DNA of 64,000 nucleotides from Variovorax sp. Sphag1AA. GTDB taxonomy: Bacteria > Pseudomonadota > Gammaproteobacteria > Burkholderiales > Burkholderiaceae_C. A program made the translations under genes and the position numbers. Where the stretch lies: positions 24,596-88,595 of the forward strand of contig NZ_JACHYC010000014.1 of NCBI RefSeq assembly GCF_014192575.1, written 5' to 3'. Below, one piece after another: positions 7,782-16,476 of this stretch; position 1 is the stretch's first letter, and every line of letters starts with the position of its first letter. The notes under the pieces were generated by a model. The model ran no database searches. It was not told the origin of the DNA and was given only the letters and a program-made list of their open reading frames with translations.

Positions 7782-8564
7782 TCAAGCGCCCGGCACAGCA
7801 GCGGCCGCCGGCGGGCCTAACAACATCCCTTGCTCGCGCATGACAGCGCCCCATTTCTTCCAGGAGAAGGCTCGGCTGGGGTGTCCGATGAACAGGATGT
7901 CCAGCTGCTGGCTGGCGATGCGCAGGGAGACCGCGACGGGGACGGCCTTCCTTCCCACCACAGGCAGGCTCAGCTTCTCGAGCAGCTCGACCTCGGGATG
8001 GTCTTTGAGCACGCTGAGCAGCGCTCGAACTTTGACTTTCTCGTGCCCATAGGCGATGCAGTGCGTCGCGCCGACGGCGGGCACTAACTTCAGGAACGCT
8101 CGCCAGCCGTCTTGGTAGTGCTCGTAGGTTGGTCGATGCGAAAGCTCCCCGAGGAGCTTGGGCGCAAGGTTGTGATAGATCACCTCGGTCCAGAGCTTTT
8201 CTCGCTCCCCGCGGTTCGGCTTGACCTTCTGGAAAACCGCGCGTTCGAAGTTGCGAACGTAGCGCGACTTGAACTTTGCCTCAATGCCGTGCGTGAGGTG
8301 GCGCTTGCGTAGGCTGTCCGGGGCCTCAATGCGTGCGCGGTCCTTTTCGAGGCCAGCTGCGGTCTTGTAGAGGTAGATGCTCTCGCCCAGGATGATCGTC
8401 CGGCAGGCGCTCGCGCTGAAGCCGCTCCCTACCCATGGGAACCATCCAAGCCTCAGGTCTTTGAAGACGGGGTCGAACGAGTAGTCGAGGTAGCCCTTGA
8501 ACGGGTCGGGTGCAAGCGCACTTGCGAGGGGCGCATTAGGAGGAGGGGAAGGCGCTGTCAGCAT
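7782..8564 (-). CDS. Hypothetical protein
   Basis: The 260-residue soluble protein is not recognised. It begins with a Pro-rich stretch and has RTIILGESIYLY (about 55-66), a strand followed by GES that recalls the active-site turn of uracil-DNA-glycosylase-like proteins. A helical middle rich in Lys/Arg follows, then GATHCIAYGHEKVKV and, near the C-terminus, LFIGHPSRAFSWKKW. These turns sit where the two halves of a UDG-like site would be, but the assignment is speculative. The neighbour at 8690 is on the same strand, 125 bp upstream. Confidence 0.55.
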   Translation of the reverse strand: MLTAPSPPPNAPLASALAPDPFKGYLDYSFDPVFKDLRLGWFPWVGSGFSASACRTIILGESIYLYKTAAGLEKDRARIEAPDSLRKRHLTHGIEAKFKSRYVRNFERAVFQKVKPNRGEREKLWTEVIYHNLAPKLLGELSHRPTYEHYQDGWRAFLKLVPAVGATHCIAYGHEKVKVRALLSVLKDHPEVELLEKLSLPVVGRKAVPVAVSLRIASQQLDILFIGHPSRAFSWKKWGAVMREQGMLLGPPAAAAVPGA

Positions 8565-8689
8565 TGTCTGAGGGTACTGTGAACTACAACGCAGTCCTCG
8601 ACGCGCTCGCCTCGAGAGTAAATTACTTCACCGTTGTCGCGCTTGCGCACGAAAGCGACTGCACGACAAGCTGCGGCTTGCTGCGGCCA

Positions 8690-9550
8690 CTATCTGCGCG
8701 GGGGCCGGAGGTCGGCGCAGGCCTGCCGCGCCGCGCGCAGTTCCTCCATCGTCGGCCGCGTGCCGAGGCGAAGCCCGTGATCCAGTTGGCATTGGCCATA
8801 CCTCTTGGCTGCCTCCGCGTGATCCGATGCAGCCTGGATTTCCGCGCGCTGCCGTTGCTTTCGCTCCTCGTCTTGCGGTGAGACGGGCTCGGGCGGGTAT
8901 GGGTCCGTCGCGATGCCGTGGGCGTTTTTCCAGACGTCCAACTCCTGCTTGTCGGCGAGGAAGACATATCGTCCGTAGCTGCCAATGGCGTTGCCTTCCT
9001 CGCTCGAGATGACCGAGCCATCGGGGCCCATGACGGAGAGAATGCTTGCGCCGTTGAGCACCCGTTGCATTTGGGCGGCTGCGTATTCATGAAAGGCCTT
9101 GCGCGACATCGGCGGCAGCATGTAGGGCTCATCCAGCACCTGCAACACGGTGCCGCCCGTCAACAACACGCCCAGCATGTTCTCCTCGGTTGCAGCGACA
9201 TAGGCGCCGAGGAGGTCCCCGTCACGCTTGCGTCGGGCCGCTCTGTACGCCTCGAAGACGGCCTTGAACTGCGAACTGGAGGGGTCCGTGCTGTGCAGCT
9301 TGTTCCGACGCGCGGTGAATTCGGCCAGCACTTCCTTCGATCTTTTCTGTCGCTCCGCCTCGGCCTGCCGATCCGCCTCTATCTGCGCAGGACTGCGGCG
9401 GTCCGCTCCGCACATCGACATGCAGTAGTTCGAGTAGTTGCCGCTGCACTGGTAAGGGCAGAACGCATTCACGGGCTCCATGTGGGACCCGAATGCGACA
9501 CCCGCGAGCGCAGCAAGCCGCGCAAGGCTTAACGAAGGACGTTTGCGCAT
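8690..9550 (-). CDS. Hypothetical exported Cys-containing protein
   Basis: The protein has 286 residues with an N-terminal signal-like segment (MRKRPSLSLARLAALAG) followed by a short Cys-rich head, FCPYQCSGNYSNYCMSMCG (about 30-48), which could form disulfides in the periplasm. The rest is charged and probably helical, with long Arg/Glu/Gln-rich segments (55-75 and 225-250) typical of coiled coil. No family is recognised. A gap of about 150 bp without a visible gene separates it from the DUF1643-like gene at 9699. Confidence 0.5.
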   Translation of the reverse strand: MRKRPSLSLARLAALAGVAFGSHMEPVNAFCPYQCSGNYSNYCMSMCGADRRSPAQIEADRQAEAERQKRSKEVLAEFTARRNKLHSTDPSSSQFKAVFEAYRAARRKRDGDLLGAYVAATEENMLGVLLTGGTVLQVLDEPYMLPPMSRKAFHEYAAAQMQRVLNGASILSVMGPDGSVISSEEGNAIGSYGRYVFLADKQELDVWKNAHGIATDPYPPEPVSPQDEERKQRQRAEIQAASDHAEAAKRYGQCQLDHGLRLGTRPTMEELRAARQACADLRPPRR

Positions 9551-9698
9551 GATGCTCCCCGACCCGTCGCCACATAGGCGCGGCGCGCGACAGGATCGCT
9601 GGGTGCTGCTGGAGCGTCAATCCACTTTCTGGAGGATGCAATTTCGTCCGGCGTCGCGCAGCACACAGCACAGCAGGTCGCGCTGCCGGACGTATTTG

Positions 9699-10394
9699 CT
9701 AACTGAAGGGGCGAAGCAGCTCCAAGGCATCCAGCCGCCATTGAATCTGGGGCCCATTCCTTTGGGGCAGTGGATGGCGGTATGCCCAAGCGCCCCGCGG
9801 ATGGTTAAGTCCAACTGCCTTTCCGTTCAACGCATCAACTGCGTTGGTTGCCAGGTCCTTCAAAGGGCGACCGACACCCCAAGCGGCGACGATTGGCGCG
9901 CCTGGCTTCCGAGCCAGCGCGCCGGCCAGCTCAGCCTTCCTCGTCGTCGAAAAGATTGAGTGCCCGTTGTGGCCCTCATGTGCTTTGAAGCCTTTCAGTT
10001 GCTCGTAGAAGCTCGAGCTTCTCGGGTTTCGCAGGTCTGAAAGGTTCAGCACTCGAACCCGTTGCCAGCCAAGCATACCCATCAGGCGCATCAGCTGAAA
10101 CTGGGTCCTGTCCGGTCTCGTGGCCACCAGCCGAGCCTCATGCTTGGGCGCTGATTCCGTGCCAAGCAGCGGCTTGGAGTCGCCGGGGTTCATCATCACG
10201 AACACCGCATTGCAGGGCTGGTCGCCAACGGCCGTTCGATGAATCTCCAGGATGTCCCGGCAAAGGTACGACTTGCCCAGGGCTTCGCCTGGGTACGCGT
10301 AAAAGCGGCCCAGTACTTGGTACCTCTCGTCCAGGTCGTGTTGGCCGAGGTGCAGTTCCGAAGGGTCGACGTTCGCGCGCGTCGAACTTTGCAT
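9699..10394 (-). CDS. DUF1643-like protein, copy 1
   Basis: The 231-residue protein has VFVMMNPGDS (about 66-75), then LMGMLGWQRVRVLNLSDLR and IVAAWGVGRP. These are the ordered strand motifs (NPS/NPG, vNL, aaWG) of DUF1643 proteins. Function is unknown. The gene directly upstream (10404-10898) has the same motif order, and the spacing of 9 bp shows one operon. The two copies are divergent in sequence, so this is an old duplication or a built two-subunit system rather than a recent copy. Confidence 0.6.
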   Translation of the reverse strand: MQSSTRANVDPSELHLGQHDLDERYQVLGRFYAYPGEALGKSYLCRDILEIHRTAVGDQPCNAVFVMMNPGDSKPLLGTESAPKHEARLVATRPDRTQFQLMRLMGMLGWQRVRVLNLSDLRNPRSSSFYEQLKGFKAHEGHNGHSIFSTTRKAELAGALARKPGAPIVAAWGVGRPLKDLATNAVDALNGKAVGLNHPRGAWAYRHPLPQRNGPQIQWRLDALELLRPFS

Positions 10395-10403
10395 TGCGAG
10401 CGC

Positions 10404-10898
10404 CTACACCGGTGCGACGAAAGTTGCCAGCTTGGCTTCTCGATGAGTACGCGGCGGTAGCGGGTGGCCGTCGACGAGCTCGCCTCGGCTGACCCATGGC
10501 ACGCCGTAGGGCTGCAGTCGCTGCAGCAACGTATCACGAGCCTGCGCCAGGTACGCCCGTTCGGAAATCGAGGTCCCCCAAGCGGCCCACAGGGTACCTT
10601 CCAGGTTTCCGGCTACCAGAGCCTCGATGTTGTCGAGGTTGTTCTCAAAGGCGACCCGGTCTACCTGCTCGGGCAACTCGTTTACCTCTGCCGCGCGCAC
10701 CGGATAAAGGTTGACCAGGATGAACCCGTCGTAGCCACTGGCCTGCGCAGCTTCCTGTACTGCTGCCAGGTCAGGGTCTGCGTGTTCACCGGCGGCCAGC
10801 GGCGGCATGTGCCCGAAGGCAATCAAGGTGCGGCGACCAGCTTTACCGAGCGCGTAGCGCCACGTGTCGTTCTTGTCGCTGTGATAGACGTCGTACAT
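10404..10898 (-). CDS. DUF1643 protein, copy 2
   Basis: The protein has 164 residues and the full DUF1643 pattern: WRYALGKAGRRTLIAFGHMPP at the N-terminus, ASGYDGFILVNLYPVRA (about 54-70), N86 and GTLWAAWG (about 101-108). The NPS turn is replaced by GHMPP. The biochemical role of the family is not known to me. It is first in a two-gene operon with the copy at 9699. The upstream 250-300 bp hold repeated AGCTATC motifs that may be its operator. Confidence 0.7.
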   Translation of the reverse strand: MYDVYHSDKNDTWRYALGKAGRRTLIAFGHMPPLAAGEHADPDLAAVQEAAQASGYDGFILVNLYPVRAAEVNELPEQVDRVAFENNLDNIEALVAGNLEGTLWAAWGTSISERAYLAQARDTLLQRLQPYGVPWVSRGELVDGHPLPPRTHREAKLATFVAPV

Positions 10899-11698
10899 GT
10901 CAGGAGTTCGCTCTCGCTCGGGTTAAAGCGGCGAGGCCGCCTCGGTTCCCGCCGAGCACAGCATATCGTCCTCCCTCGACATACGAAATCGCCGTCGCGA
11001 TTTTTGCGCGCCTCCGCGGTGAGCGCTTCGATGAACCCATAGCCCAGATTAAAGTCGTAACCACCTCGAGGTCTGCGGCTTTGGGGGGCTGGCAGTAGAT
11101 CGCTGGTGAGCAAGCAGGGGTTAGGCAGGAAGTGCGTCCATGGGATAGCTGTGCTAAAGCTATCTTCGCTTTATCCTTTATGCAGCTATCCGTCGAATAG
11201 CATTAGCTATCCGGAGAATGGCTGAACTTCAGCTGGCAACGCCGTGGACGATGGTCTGGAAGGGCCACAAGGTGAGGAACCATGGGTGGAGCGGAAGCAC
11301 GGGTCCCCCCTTCTTCGTCAAGCCGTCAACGCATTGATGTCCGACGCCATCGCAACGGGCGAGGGCCGGGCGGCATTGGCGAGGGGATGCGCAATTGGCA
11401 CGAGCTTCGTCACTACATCTGTCCTAAGCTTGCCCAATGTCCAAGTTGAGCGTGGCGATGTCGGATGCTATGAAGTCTCATGATGCAGTTTCCGCCCGAC
11501 CGGCTTGCGACGACGGCGGAGACACCGCCGCCGAAGGAGCCCAAGGCGAGGGTGACTGGTGCCACGAAGGCCCCGCCTGAAGAGCCGTCGCTTTTTTGAG
11601 GGCTGCGATTTCGATTGCTCGCATCGTTGCCACGCTCTTTCGGCAATTGCAGCAGCTAGGGATGGCGTTGCGCGCTTTCGTTGAACCTGAGGAGAATC
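10899..11698. other. Gene-poor stretch upstream of the DUF1643 pair
   Basis: No gene with a family match or good ribosome site is seen in these 800 bp. The only notable content is the AGCTATC motif cluster at 11144-11211, listed separately. Short open frames on both strands have the Arg/Ala/Pro bias of GC-rich chance frames. Confidence 0.5.
11144..11211. promoter_or_regulatory. Cluster of four AGCTATC motifs
   Basis: GATAGCT at 11144-11150 and AGCTATC at 11158-11164 form an inverted pair with 7-nt spacing. Further AGCTATC copies lie at 11184-11190 and 11205-11211, the last preceded by GAATAGC to make another dyad. The region is AT-rich for this island and probably binds a regulator. A closely similar sequence lies between the divergent operons at about 25438-25460. 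Confidence 0.5.
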
Positions 11699-11917
11699 AT
11701 GGCCATGGAAACGACACTGACCTCGAGAGGCCGGATCACGTTGCCCAAGGCGCTGCGCAAAAGCCTGGGGCTGACGACCGGCGCAAAGCTGAGCTTCTCC
11801 CAGCTCAGCGATGGCACGGTTGTCATGCGCGTCAAACGTAGGAAGCTGGCTGATCTTGCGGGCATTCTTACTCGGCCTGGTCAGCCCAAGGTCTCCGTTG
11901 AGGACCTGCGCCGCTGA
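11699..11917 (+). CDS. AbrB/SpoVT-type antitoxin, without a partner toxin
   Basis: The ATG at 11699 follows GGAG by 5 nt and gives a 72-residue protein. Residues 2-45 are a swapped-hairpin AbrB DNA-binding domain (TTLTSRGRITLPKALRKSLG, then GAKLSFSQLSDGTVVMRV), as in VapB, MazE and PrlF antitoxins. The C-terminal tail (LADLAGILTRPGQPKVSVEDLRR) is the usual toxin-binding segment of PIN-associated antitoxins. No PIN or other toxin frame follows in the next 900 bp, so this is an orphan or the remains of a broken pair. Confidence 0.8.
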   Translation: MAMETTLTSRGRITLPKALRKSLGLTTGAKLSFSQLSDGTVVMRVKRRKLADLAGILTRPGQPKVSVEDLRR

Positions 11918-12842
11918 ACGGGAGCTCACGACCGCGAAGAGGACTCCGCAGACGACGGTGGAGACGTTGAGGCCATAGGCCCCTGGTGAATACTCACCTT
12001 TTATCCGGTGCCGTGCACTGCGCGGAATCGTGGCTGCAGGGAGAACGCGATGGCCTGCGTATGAAGGCTAATTTAGGCAAGCTCGGCGGCATTGACCGGT
12101 GAAGTTGCCGTGGGTCTCGCTGTTGGTTGGCTTCACGAGCCTCGAGCGAGGGGCAACGTGATTCAACCTGATAACTCGTATTATCAGGTTGAAATTAATG
12201 CCTCAAAACAGGGCGTTGTGGGTTGTGGGAAGGTCTTGCAGCGGGATTCGAGTTCGCATCAAGCAGCAAACACGGCCACCGTCGGCATCGAGAACCATCA
12301 CTCGTGGCTGTTTGACTTCACTCATGCTTCGTCAATTGCTCGACCCCTGACCAGCCCCTCACGGAGTCGAAAGCGTCCAGAGGGTCTCGCGCCCGCGCTC
12401 GCGCTATGCCGGATGTGACTGAGCGCAATCGCTCGTTGCTGCTGAGCCGCGGCAGTCGATCCAGCTTGCCGTGTAGCGGTGGCGCCCCGCGCGGTCGTGT
12501 TGTGCGTATTCTTTGAGCAATCCCCGGCAGTTCTGGATACTGCGTCGACCGTTCGACATTCCCCTGAAGAATTTGCGACCGATTCGGGTTGTAGATATTC
12601 GGAAGTTCTGCGTTCTCCGAGGAATGGCCGCGAAATCCGCGGCAACGAGCGCGTCAATGGTTGGCGGTGGTATCCGAAACTGCCAGGGTTTGCCTAAAAA
12701 TCAGGCAGTCCAACCCGTTGAAGCTGTGGCAGCGTCACGCCCCTCGTCTTATTGCAATAGTAGCTTTGAGTCGGTTCAAACTCGGGGCATTCGCCCGATT
12801 GACCGTGTTCGGGTGAGTTAACCACTTAGTCTGCGCGCTGAC
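11918..12842. other. Gene-free stretch of about 925 bp
   Basis: No convincing gene is visible; the toxin expected after the AbrB antitoxin is not here. It contains one perfect palindrome (12162-12193, listed separately). Otherwise nothing recognisable is seen. Confidence 0.5.
12162..12193. repeat. Perfect 13-bp inverted repeat
   Basis: TTCAACCTGATAA and TTATCAGGTTGAA are exact reverse complements around a 6-nt loop (CTCGTA). The arms are AT-rich and no T-tract follows, so an operator for a dimeric regulator is more likely than a terminator. No promoter or adjacent start codon identifies the gene it would serve. Confidence 0.6.
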
Positions 12843-13379
12843 ATGGAAAACGAAGCTTCTATTCAACCGGCCGAGCCCTCGTCGCATATCTCTGGGATGA
12901 CCGGCGGAGAGCTTTGGGCGCTTCGTGAACGGCTGGAGGCCGAATCGGCGTCACTGCTCGGGCATATGCTGTTCGGCCTTTCCCGAATCGAGGTGAACCT
13001 CGGGTTGGCCCTGGTCTGGGTGAATGACGGCCGTGAGCTCGAGGACCTGACGAAGAAGATAGCAGTCCTGAATCTAAACGAGAAGCTGGCCCGCCTCGAA
13101 CGAGAGGTGGCTACCAAACATCCGCCGGGATCAAGGCGACGCGCAGCCTATGACGCCTGGATCGCGAGAATGCACAAGGTCCGAGCGCAGAGAAATCAGA
13201 TGGTTCATGGCCGATGGGGTGTCGAGCCGCGCCAGAATGTGGTCGTCAACATCGTCGGCCTGCCTACTGGAGATCAGCAAGTCGTCGAGTACACCATTGC
13301 CGAGCTCGCGGCAGTCAACGAAGAGCTGAAGGCGCTGGACCTCGAGTTGCGCGGACTGCGCGAACGTTGGCCTGTCTAG
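12843..13379 (+). CDS. Hypothetical protein with a HEPN-type RxxxxH motif
   Basis: The 178-residue, all-helical, soluble protein has RAQRNQMVHG near residues 114-123. The spacing R117-N-x3-H122 is the Rx4H motif of HEPN nucleases, which in toxins and antiphage proteins cleaves RNA. No clear ribosome site precedes the ATG. It has no visible nucleotidyltransferase partner. It could equally be a non-catalytic helical protein, since the motif is short. Confidence 0.5.
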   Translation: MENEASIQPAEPSSHISGMTGGELWALRERLEAESASLLGHMLFGLSRIEVNLGLALVWVNDGRELEDLTKKIAVLNLNEKLARLEREVATKHPPGSRRRAAYDAWIARMHKVRAQRNQMVHGRWGVEPRQNVVVNIVGLPTGDQQVVEYTIAELAAVNEELKALDLELRGLRERWPV

Positions 13380-14374
13380 CTACTCCCTTGGGGTGCGTCT
13401 GGCCGCCTCGAATGGGATGCAGATAGCAGCTGCAATGGAGACGTCGGTGATGCTGCACGGAGCCGACAGAGGACATCCGGGCCGGCGGTAGCAAGCCATT
13501 GGAAAGGGGGCGCTCGGCGCCGTCGATTTTGTATGCCCTGCGAGCGATTTCCAAGCAGCAGGGAAGCCGCGCGCTCGGATTCTTGCGAGGAGCCCCGGAG
13601 ACGGCACATCGAGAGGCACCAACGGAACTTGCCGGCGATGAATCCGGGAGGATGGGTTTCCGCTCGGGCTGCTTCGGCACACTCTTCAGCCTTGTCCAAA
13701 ATGGAGAAGCGCCGACCGTCGGACAGCGCCGCCCGCCGCCGCTTGCTTCGCGAGGGGTGGGAATTGCCGCTTTGGTCGTAGCGCCGGGAAGGTGCGATGG
13801 ATTACGCCGTGGTGGCGTCGCGCACTCCTTTTAGTTGCCATTCCAGCCGGCTTGAAAGACTCCTTCGGCGGCGAATTGCGGCCACTCCGGAGAGGCAGCT
13901 CGATCCCGCGGTGTTGAACGCGTGCGAGAGTGCAGCGAGGCTGCACGCCAACATGCGCCAAGAGGATCGGGAAAGCGACGAACCCGAGTACTGATGACAT
14001 CCAGCTTGTCCGCTTCGAGGTGGCGCCAACCTCGCTCAATTTCGAGGGCTCCCCAGCGTCGGACTGCAACGCACGGCGGCGACTGCGCGAGGGCGATGTT
14101 TTTCGCTGCAGCTGATGCCGACAGCGGCGAACCGCCTAAGACGCGGAGACTTCGCGCACTCCTTTCAGTCGCCACGTGAGCCGCCTTTCCAGACAAGTTC
14201 GGCGGCAGCTTGGGAGACTGTTTCGGCGGTTGCCCGATAGCACCTGCGGCGTCGCCTTTCGCTGCAGATTGCCGCGAGACAAGAAATCAGGATGTGGCGA
14301 CGCGAACGTGCAAACAGTAGTGCACTTCCCCAATTCAGGGGGCTCCGGGTGCTGGTTCGAAGAGGCCTCGCAAA
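13380..14374. other. Gene-free stretch with degenerate repeats
   Basis: About 1 kb with no convincing gene. A sequence beginning CGCGCACTCCTTTTAGT at about 13815 recurs in altered form (CGCGCACTCCTTTCAGT) at about 14154, with similarity over some 60 bp. TTTCGCTGCAG occurs at about 14101 and 14260. These look like remnants of duplicated, decayed sequence. Confidence 0.4.
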
Positions 14375-14513
14375 GTCGGACAATGAGACTACCCTGCGAG
14401 GTCTCCCGTAAAGTCGGACAGCCCGACCACCCTGCATGACTCTACTCTAACGTCGGACAGCTCCACTACCCTAAGCGCAACCAAGTAATGTCGGATGGCT
14501 CGACCACCCTATC
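14375..14513. repeat. Array of four degenerate repeats, period 38-39 bp
   Basis: GTCGGA starts copies at 14375, 14413, 14452 and 14490. Each copy runs about 21 bp with the form GTCGGAcagcncgACtACCCT, and variable 16-18 bp sequences lie between them. The core contains a short inverted repeat (GTCGG/CCGAC, best in copy 2). Repeat units this short and variable, with no cas genes nearby, argue against CRISPR. Multiple repeats of this kind occur at the ends of some IS21-type elements, so a transposon-end remnant is one possibility; iterated protein-binding sites are another. Confidence 0.55.
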
Positions 14514-14560
14514 AGGGATGTCCTTGGCCTGTTGTCGCGCCCAATGAACCGTCCGTGAAA

Positions 14561-14779
14561 TCAGTACGCTAACCTGAGTTTGCTTGCTTCGGTGATAAGG
14601 ACCTTCGTGCTGGGTGCCGAGATGCGGTTGTCGCCCGCTTCCACGACGAAGAGATGCTCTGCATCTTTGGCCACATCCACCTCGCCGGACTCGACCCGAA
14701 CGCGGCACTTCGTGCGGATGACTTTTGCCTGGAGGCGCGATTGGGTGTTGAGCGTCCGCTTCGATGCATCTTGCGGCAC
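14561..14779 (-). CDS. Possible small protein or gene remnant
   Basis: A 72-codon frame opens at a GTG (14779). Its composition looks protein-like (AKVIRTKCRVRVESGEVDVA, then HLFVVEAGDN), unlike the Arg/Pro-rich chance frames around it. An in-frame stop lies 27 bp upstream and no ribosome site is clear. It ends about 50 bp from the repeat array at 14375. It may be a real small gene or a fragment of a decayed one. Confidence 0.3.
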   Translation of the reverse strand: MPQDASKRTLNTQSRLQAKVIRTKCRVRVESGEVDVAKDAEHLFVVEAGDNRISAPSTKVLITEASKLRLAY

Positions 14780-15140
14780 AACCGTCGGCTGGGGCCCTTG
14801 GACTCAAATCGCGCATGGATTGCGCATGCCTGACAGTTCGCATTGAGAAGTGCGTGGCAGCGCCTTTGAGGGGAGTCGTTTCAGGCGGGGACGCCTCTTC
14901 TGATGCAAGCGTACGCCCGCGTCCCTGAGGGAAGGAGCGGTCAAGGGCCCTGCGCGACATCGACATGTTCGTGGGAGCGTGCCGCGGTGGTAAGGGAAAC
15001 GCCGCGGGCCGTCATCATCGCCGCTCCTAAGCATCTGGTCTCCCCGCGCTCCGCGACGCTTGGACCCCAAGCAGATCGAGGGGGAACCGCCTGCGGTGCG
15101 CATCGAGGACTGGGCAATGAACAGGTCCCTCACGCACAAA
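14780..15140. other. Gene-free stretch
   Basis: Nothing recognisable is seen in these 360 bp. The next gene (Abi-like HEPN, minus strand) ends at 15141. Confidence 0.4.
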
Positions 15141-15986
15141 TCATGGTCGCGCTTTGTACGCGGCAAGCGCCGCGGGATTAGCCGCCGCATACACAGGGCC
15201 GGTGCCAGCGGCGAGCGGTTGTTGGATATGGGCGAACACGGCGGCGTCTGTTGCAAGCGCATCGAACAGCCTGCCAGCGAACCCGCCTTTGTAAACAGCG
15301 GCGGTCTTGGGGCACATCCAGCCAAGCACCTCCAGCGCCTCAGCTCGGCGGCTAGTCAACCGGTTCAAAACCTCTGTCCAGTGCTGGTTGACGCTGCTGC
15401 GAAACCAACCCTCCGTCCACACCGGCTTGCAATGTGACAGGCGATTACGCCAAGCGCGCACGTCCTTCACGACGGCTACGGCCGCCTTCTGGTTGGCGCG
15501 ATGTTTCCAATGGAACTTGGCCGTCGGATGGTGCGGAAAGACGTCCAGAAAGGTTCGAACCTCCACCTTCGGCGTCGGCAATTGCGCATCGAGGATGTTA
15601 GGCCATACGCCAAACGGTAGGCTCGCGATCACTCTATCCGGCGAGGGCAAGGTGGAAAGCCGAATCTTATTCTTGTCGCAGAGCACAGCTTCGACCTTGG
15701 CAAACGTCTCGCCCTGGAGCTGTCGAGACCCTTGGAGGTAGTCGTACCAGGCAAAGGAATCGACGGCTGGCCCCGGCGTTTCTGTGTCCTGACGCGACAT
15801 CGTGACGTGCACTCGGTTGCGTAAGACCACCTCAAATGTATGGATCAGCGCTTGGAGCGCTACAGTCATAGACTGTGCCCAGAGGACGGCGCCGCTGGTT
15901 TCTTCCGGGGTCTGGGTTCGGAACACCCTCTTGTAGACACCCATGCGCGGGGCAGAAAGGGTGTCAAGGAAGGTTGGATATGGCAT
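15141..15986 (-). CDS. Abi-like HEPN-domain protein
   Basis: The ATG at 15986 has AAGGTG/CAGG sequence just upstream and gives 281 residues; a longer frame from 16094 adds an unlikely leader. The protein is helical and shows the layout of Abi_2/AbiD-type abortive-infection proteins: YKRVFRTQTPEETSGAVLWA, then ALIHTFEVVLRNRV (45-59), and a late RAWRNRLSHCKPVW (177-190). R180-N-x3-H185 is the HEPN catalytic motif of an RNase. Such proteins stop growth when triggered by phage. It is divergent from a DNA-binding protein at 16477, across a 490-bp region with operator-like dyads. Confidence 0.7.
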   Translation of the reverse strand: MPYPTFLDTLSAPRMGVYKRVFRTQTPEETSGAVLWAQSMTVALQALIHTFEVVLRNRVHVTMSRQDTETPGPAVDSFAWYDYLQGSRQLQGETFAKVEAVLCDKNKIRLSTLPSPDRVIASLPFGVWPNILDAQLPTPKVEVRTFLDVFPHHPTAKFHWKHRANQKAAVAVVKDVRAWRNRLSHCKPVWTEGWFRSSVNQHWTEVLNRLTSRRAEALEVLGWMCPKTAAVYKGGFAGRLFDALATDAAVFAHIQQPLAAGTGPVYAAANPAALAAYKARP

Positions 15987-16476
15987 TTGACCTGCACCTT
16001 GATGGATTGCTATACTTGATACATACACGGCAGGAAAGCCGCTCCCAGACCTAGCTTTGCGGCTAGGTACAGCCAAGCCCCGCGAGGAGCCCAAATTGGT
16101 GATGCCCCTGCTGTATCAGAGCCTGCGCCACCCCCTGGGTGGCGTTGTGCTTTCTGGGCATGCACTCCTTACCTGCGTGCCCCTTTGGCCGTCAAGGGGC
16201 CGGCCTAGCTCAGGTCGGCACGCTCCAGTTTGTAAAAACGCAGGCCAGAAGAGCCAATCCATACATCCCGGGGCTCCAACATTCGCCCGCGCTTGCGGCT
16301 CTCCTTGAAAAGGTGTTGCAGCCGCGTTGAGGTCTACGTCTCTAAAGTTCCAGGCGGTCATGATATCTCCGCCATCGGCTGGAGTTTCCTCTTGCGCGGC
16401 AACAGGTCCGCTTGTCCATGGGTGCATTTATACACGATAATTTCCGAAGAGGAAACTAACTTCATCGAAGGAAATC
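15987..16476. promoter_or_regulatory. Divergent intergenic region with several dyads
   Basis: No gene is seen. Dyads are ACCTAGC...GCTAGGT (16049-16068), about 65 bp upstream of the HEPN gene; CGCCACCC-3 nt-GGGTGGCG (16126-16144); and TTTCC-5 nt-GGAAA (16441-16455), 22 bp upstream of the HTH gene start. The outer two are well placed as operators of the two divergent genes. Confidence 0.4.

Noticed and set aside
10823..11113. A 96-codon minus-strand frame upstream of the DUF1643 pair
   Set aside because: It overlaps the start of the DUF1643 gene in another frame and turns into Arg/Thr-rich chance sequence. It has no family match and no ribosome site.
12092..12418. A 108-codon plus-strand frame
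   Set aside because: It spans the perfect palindrome at 12162-12193, has no ribosome site and no recognisable domain.
14375..14513. A CRISPR array
   Set aside because: Units are about 21 bp, differ between copies, have 16-18 bp intervals and number only four. No cas gene is near.
16116..16427. A 103-codon minus-strand frame between the HEPN and HTH genes
   Set aside because: It runs through two hairpins and the divergent promoter region, ends in Arg/Pro-rich sequence and matches no family. It could be a remnant, but nothing supports a gene.
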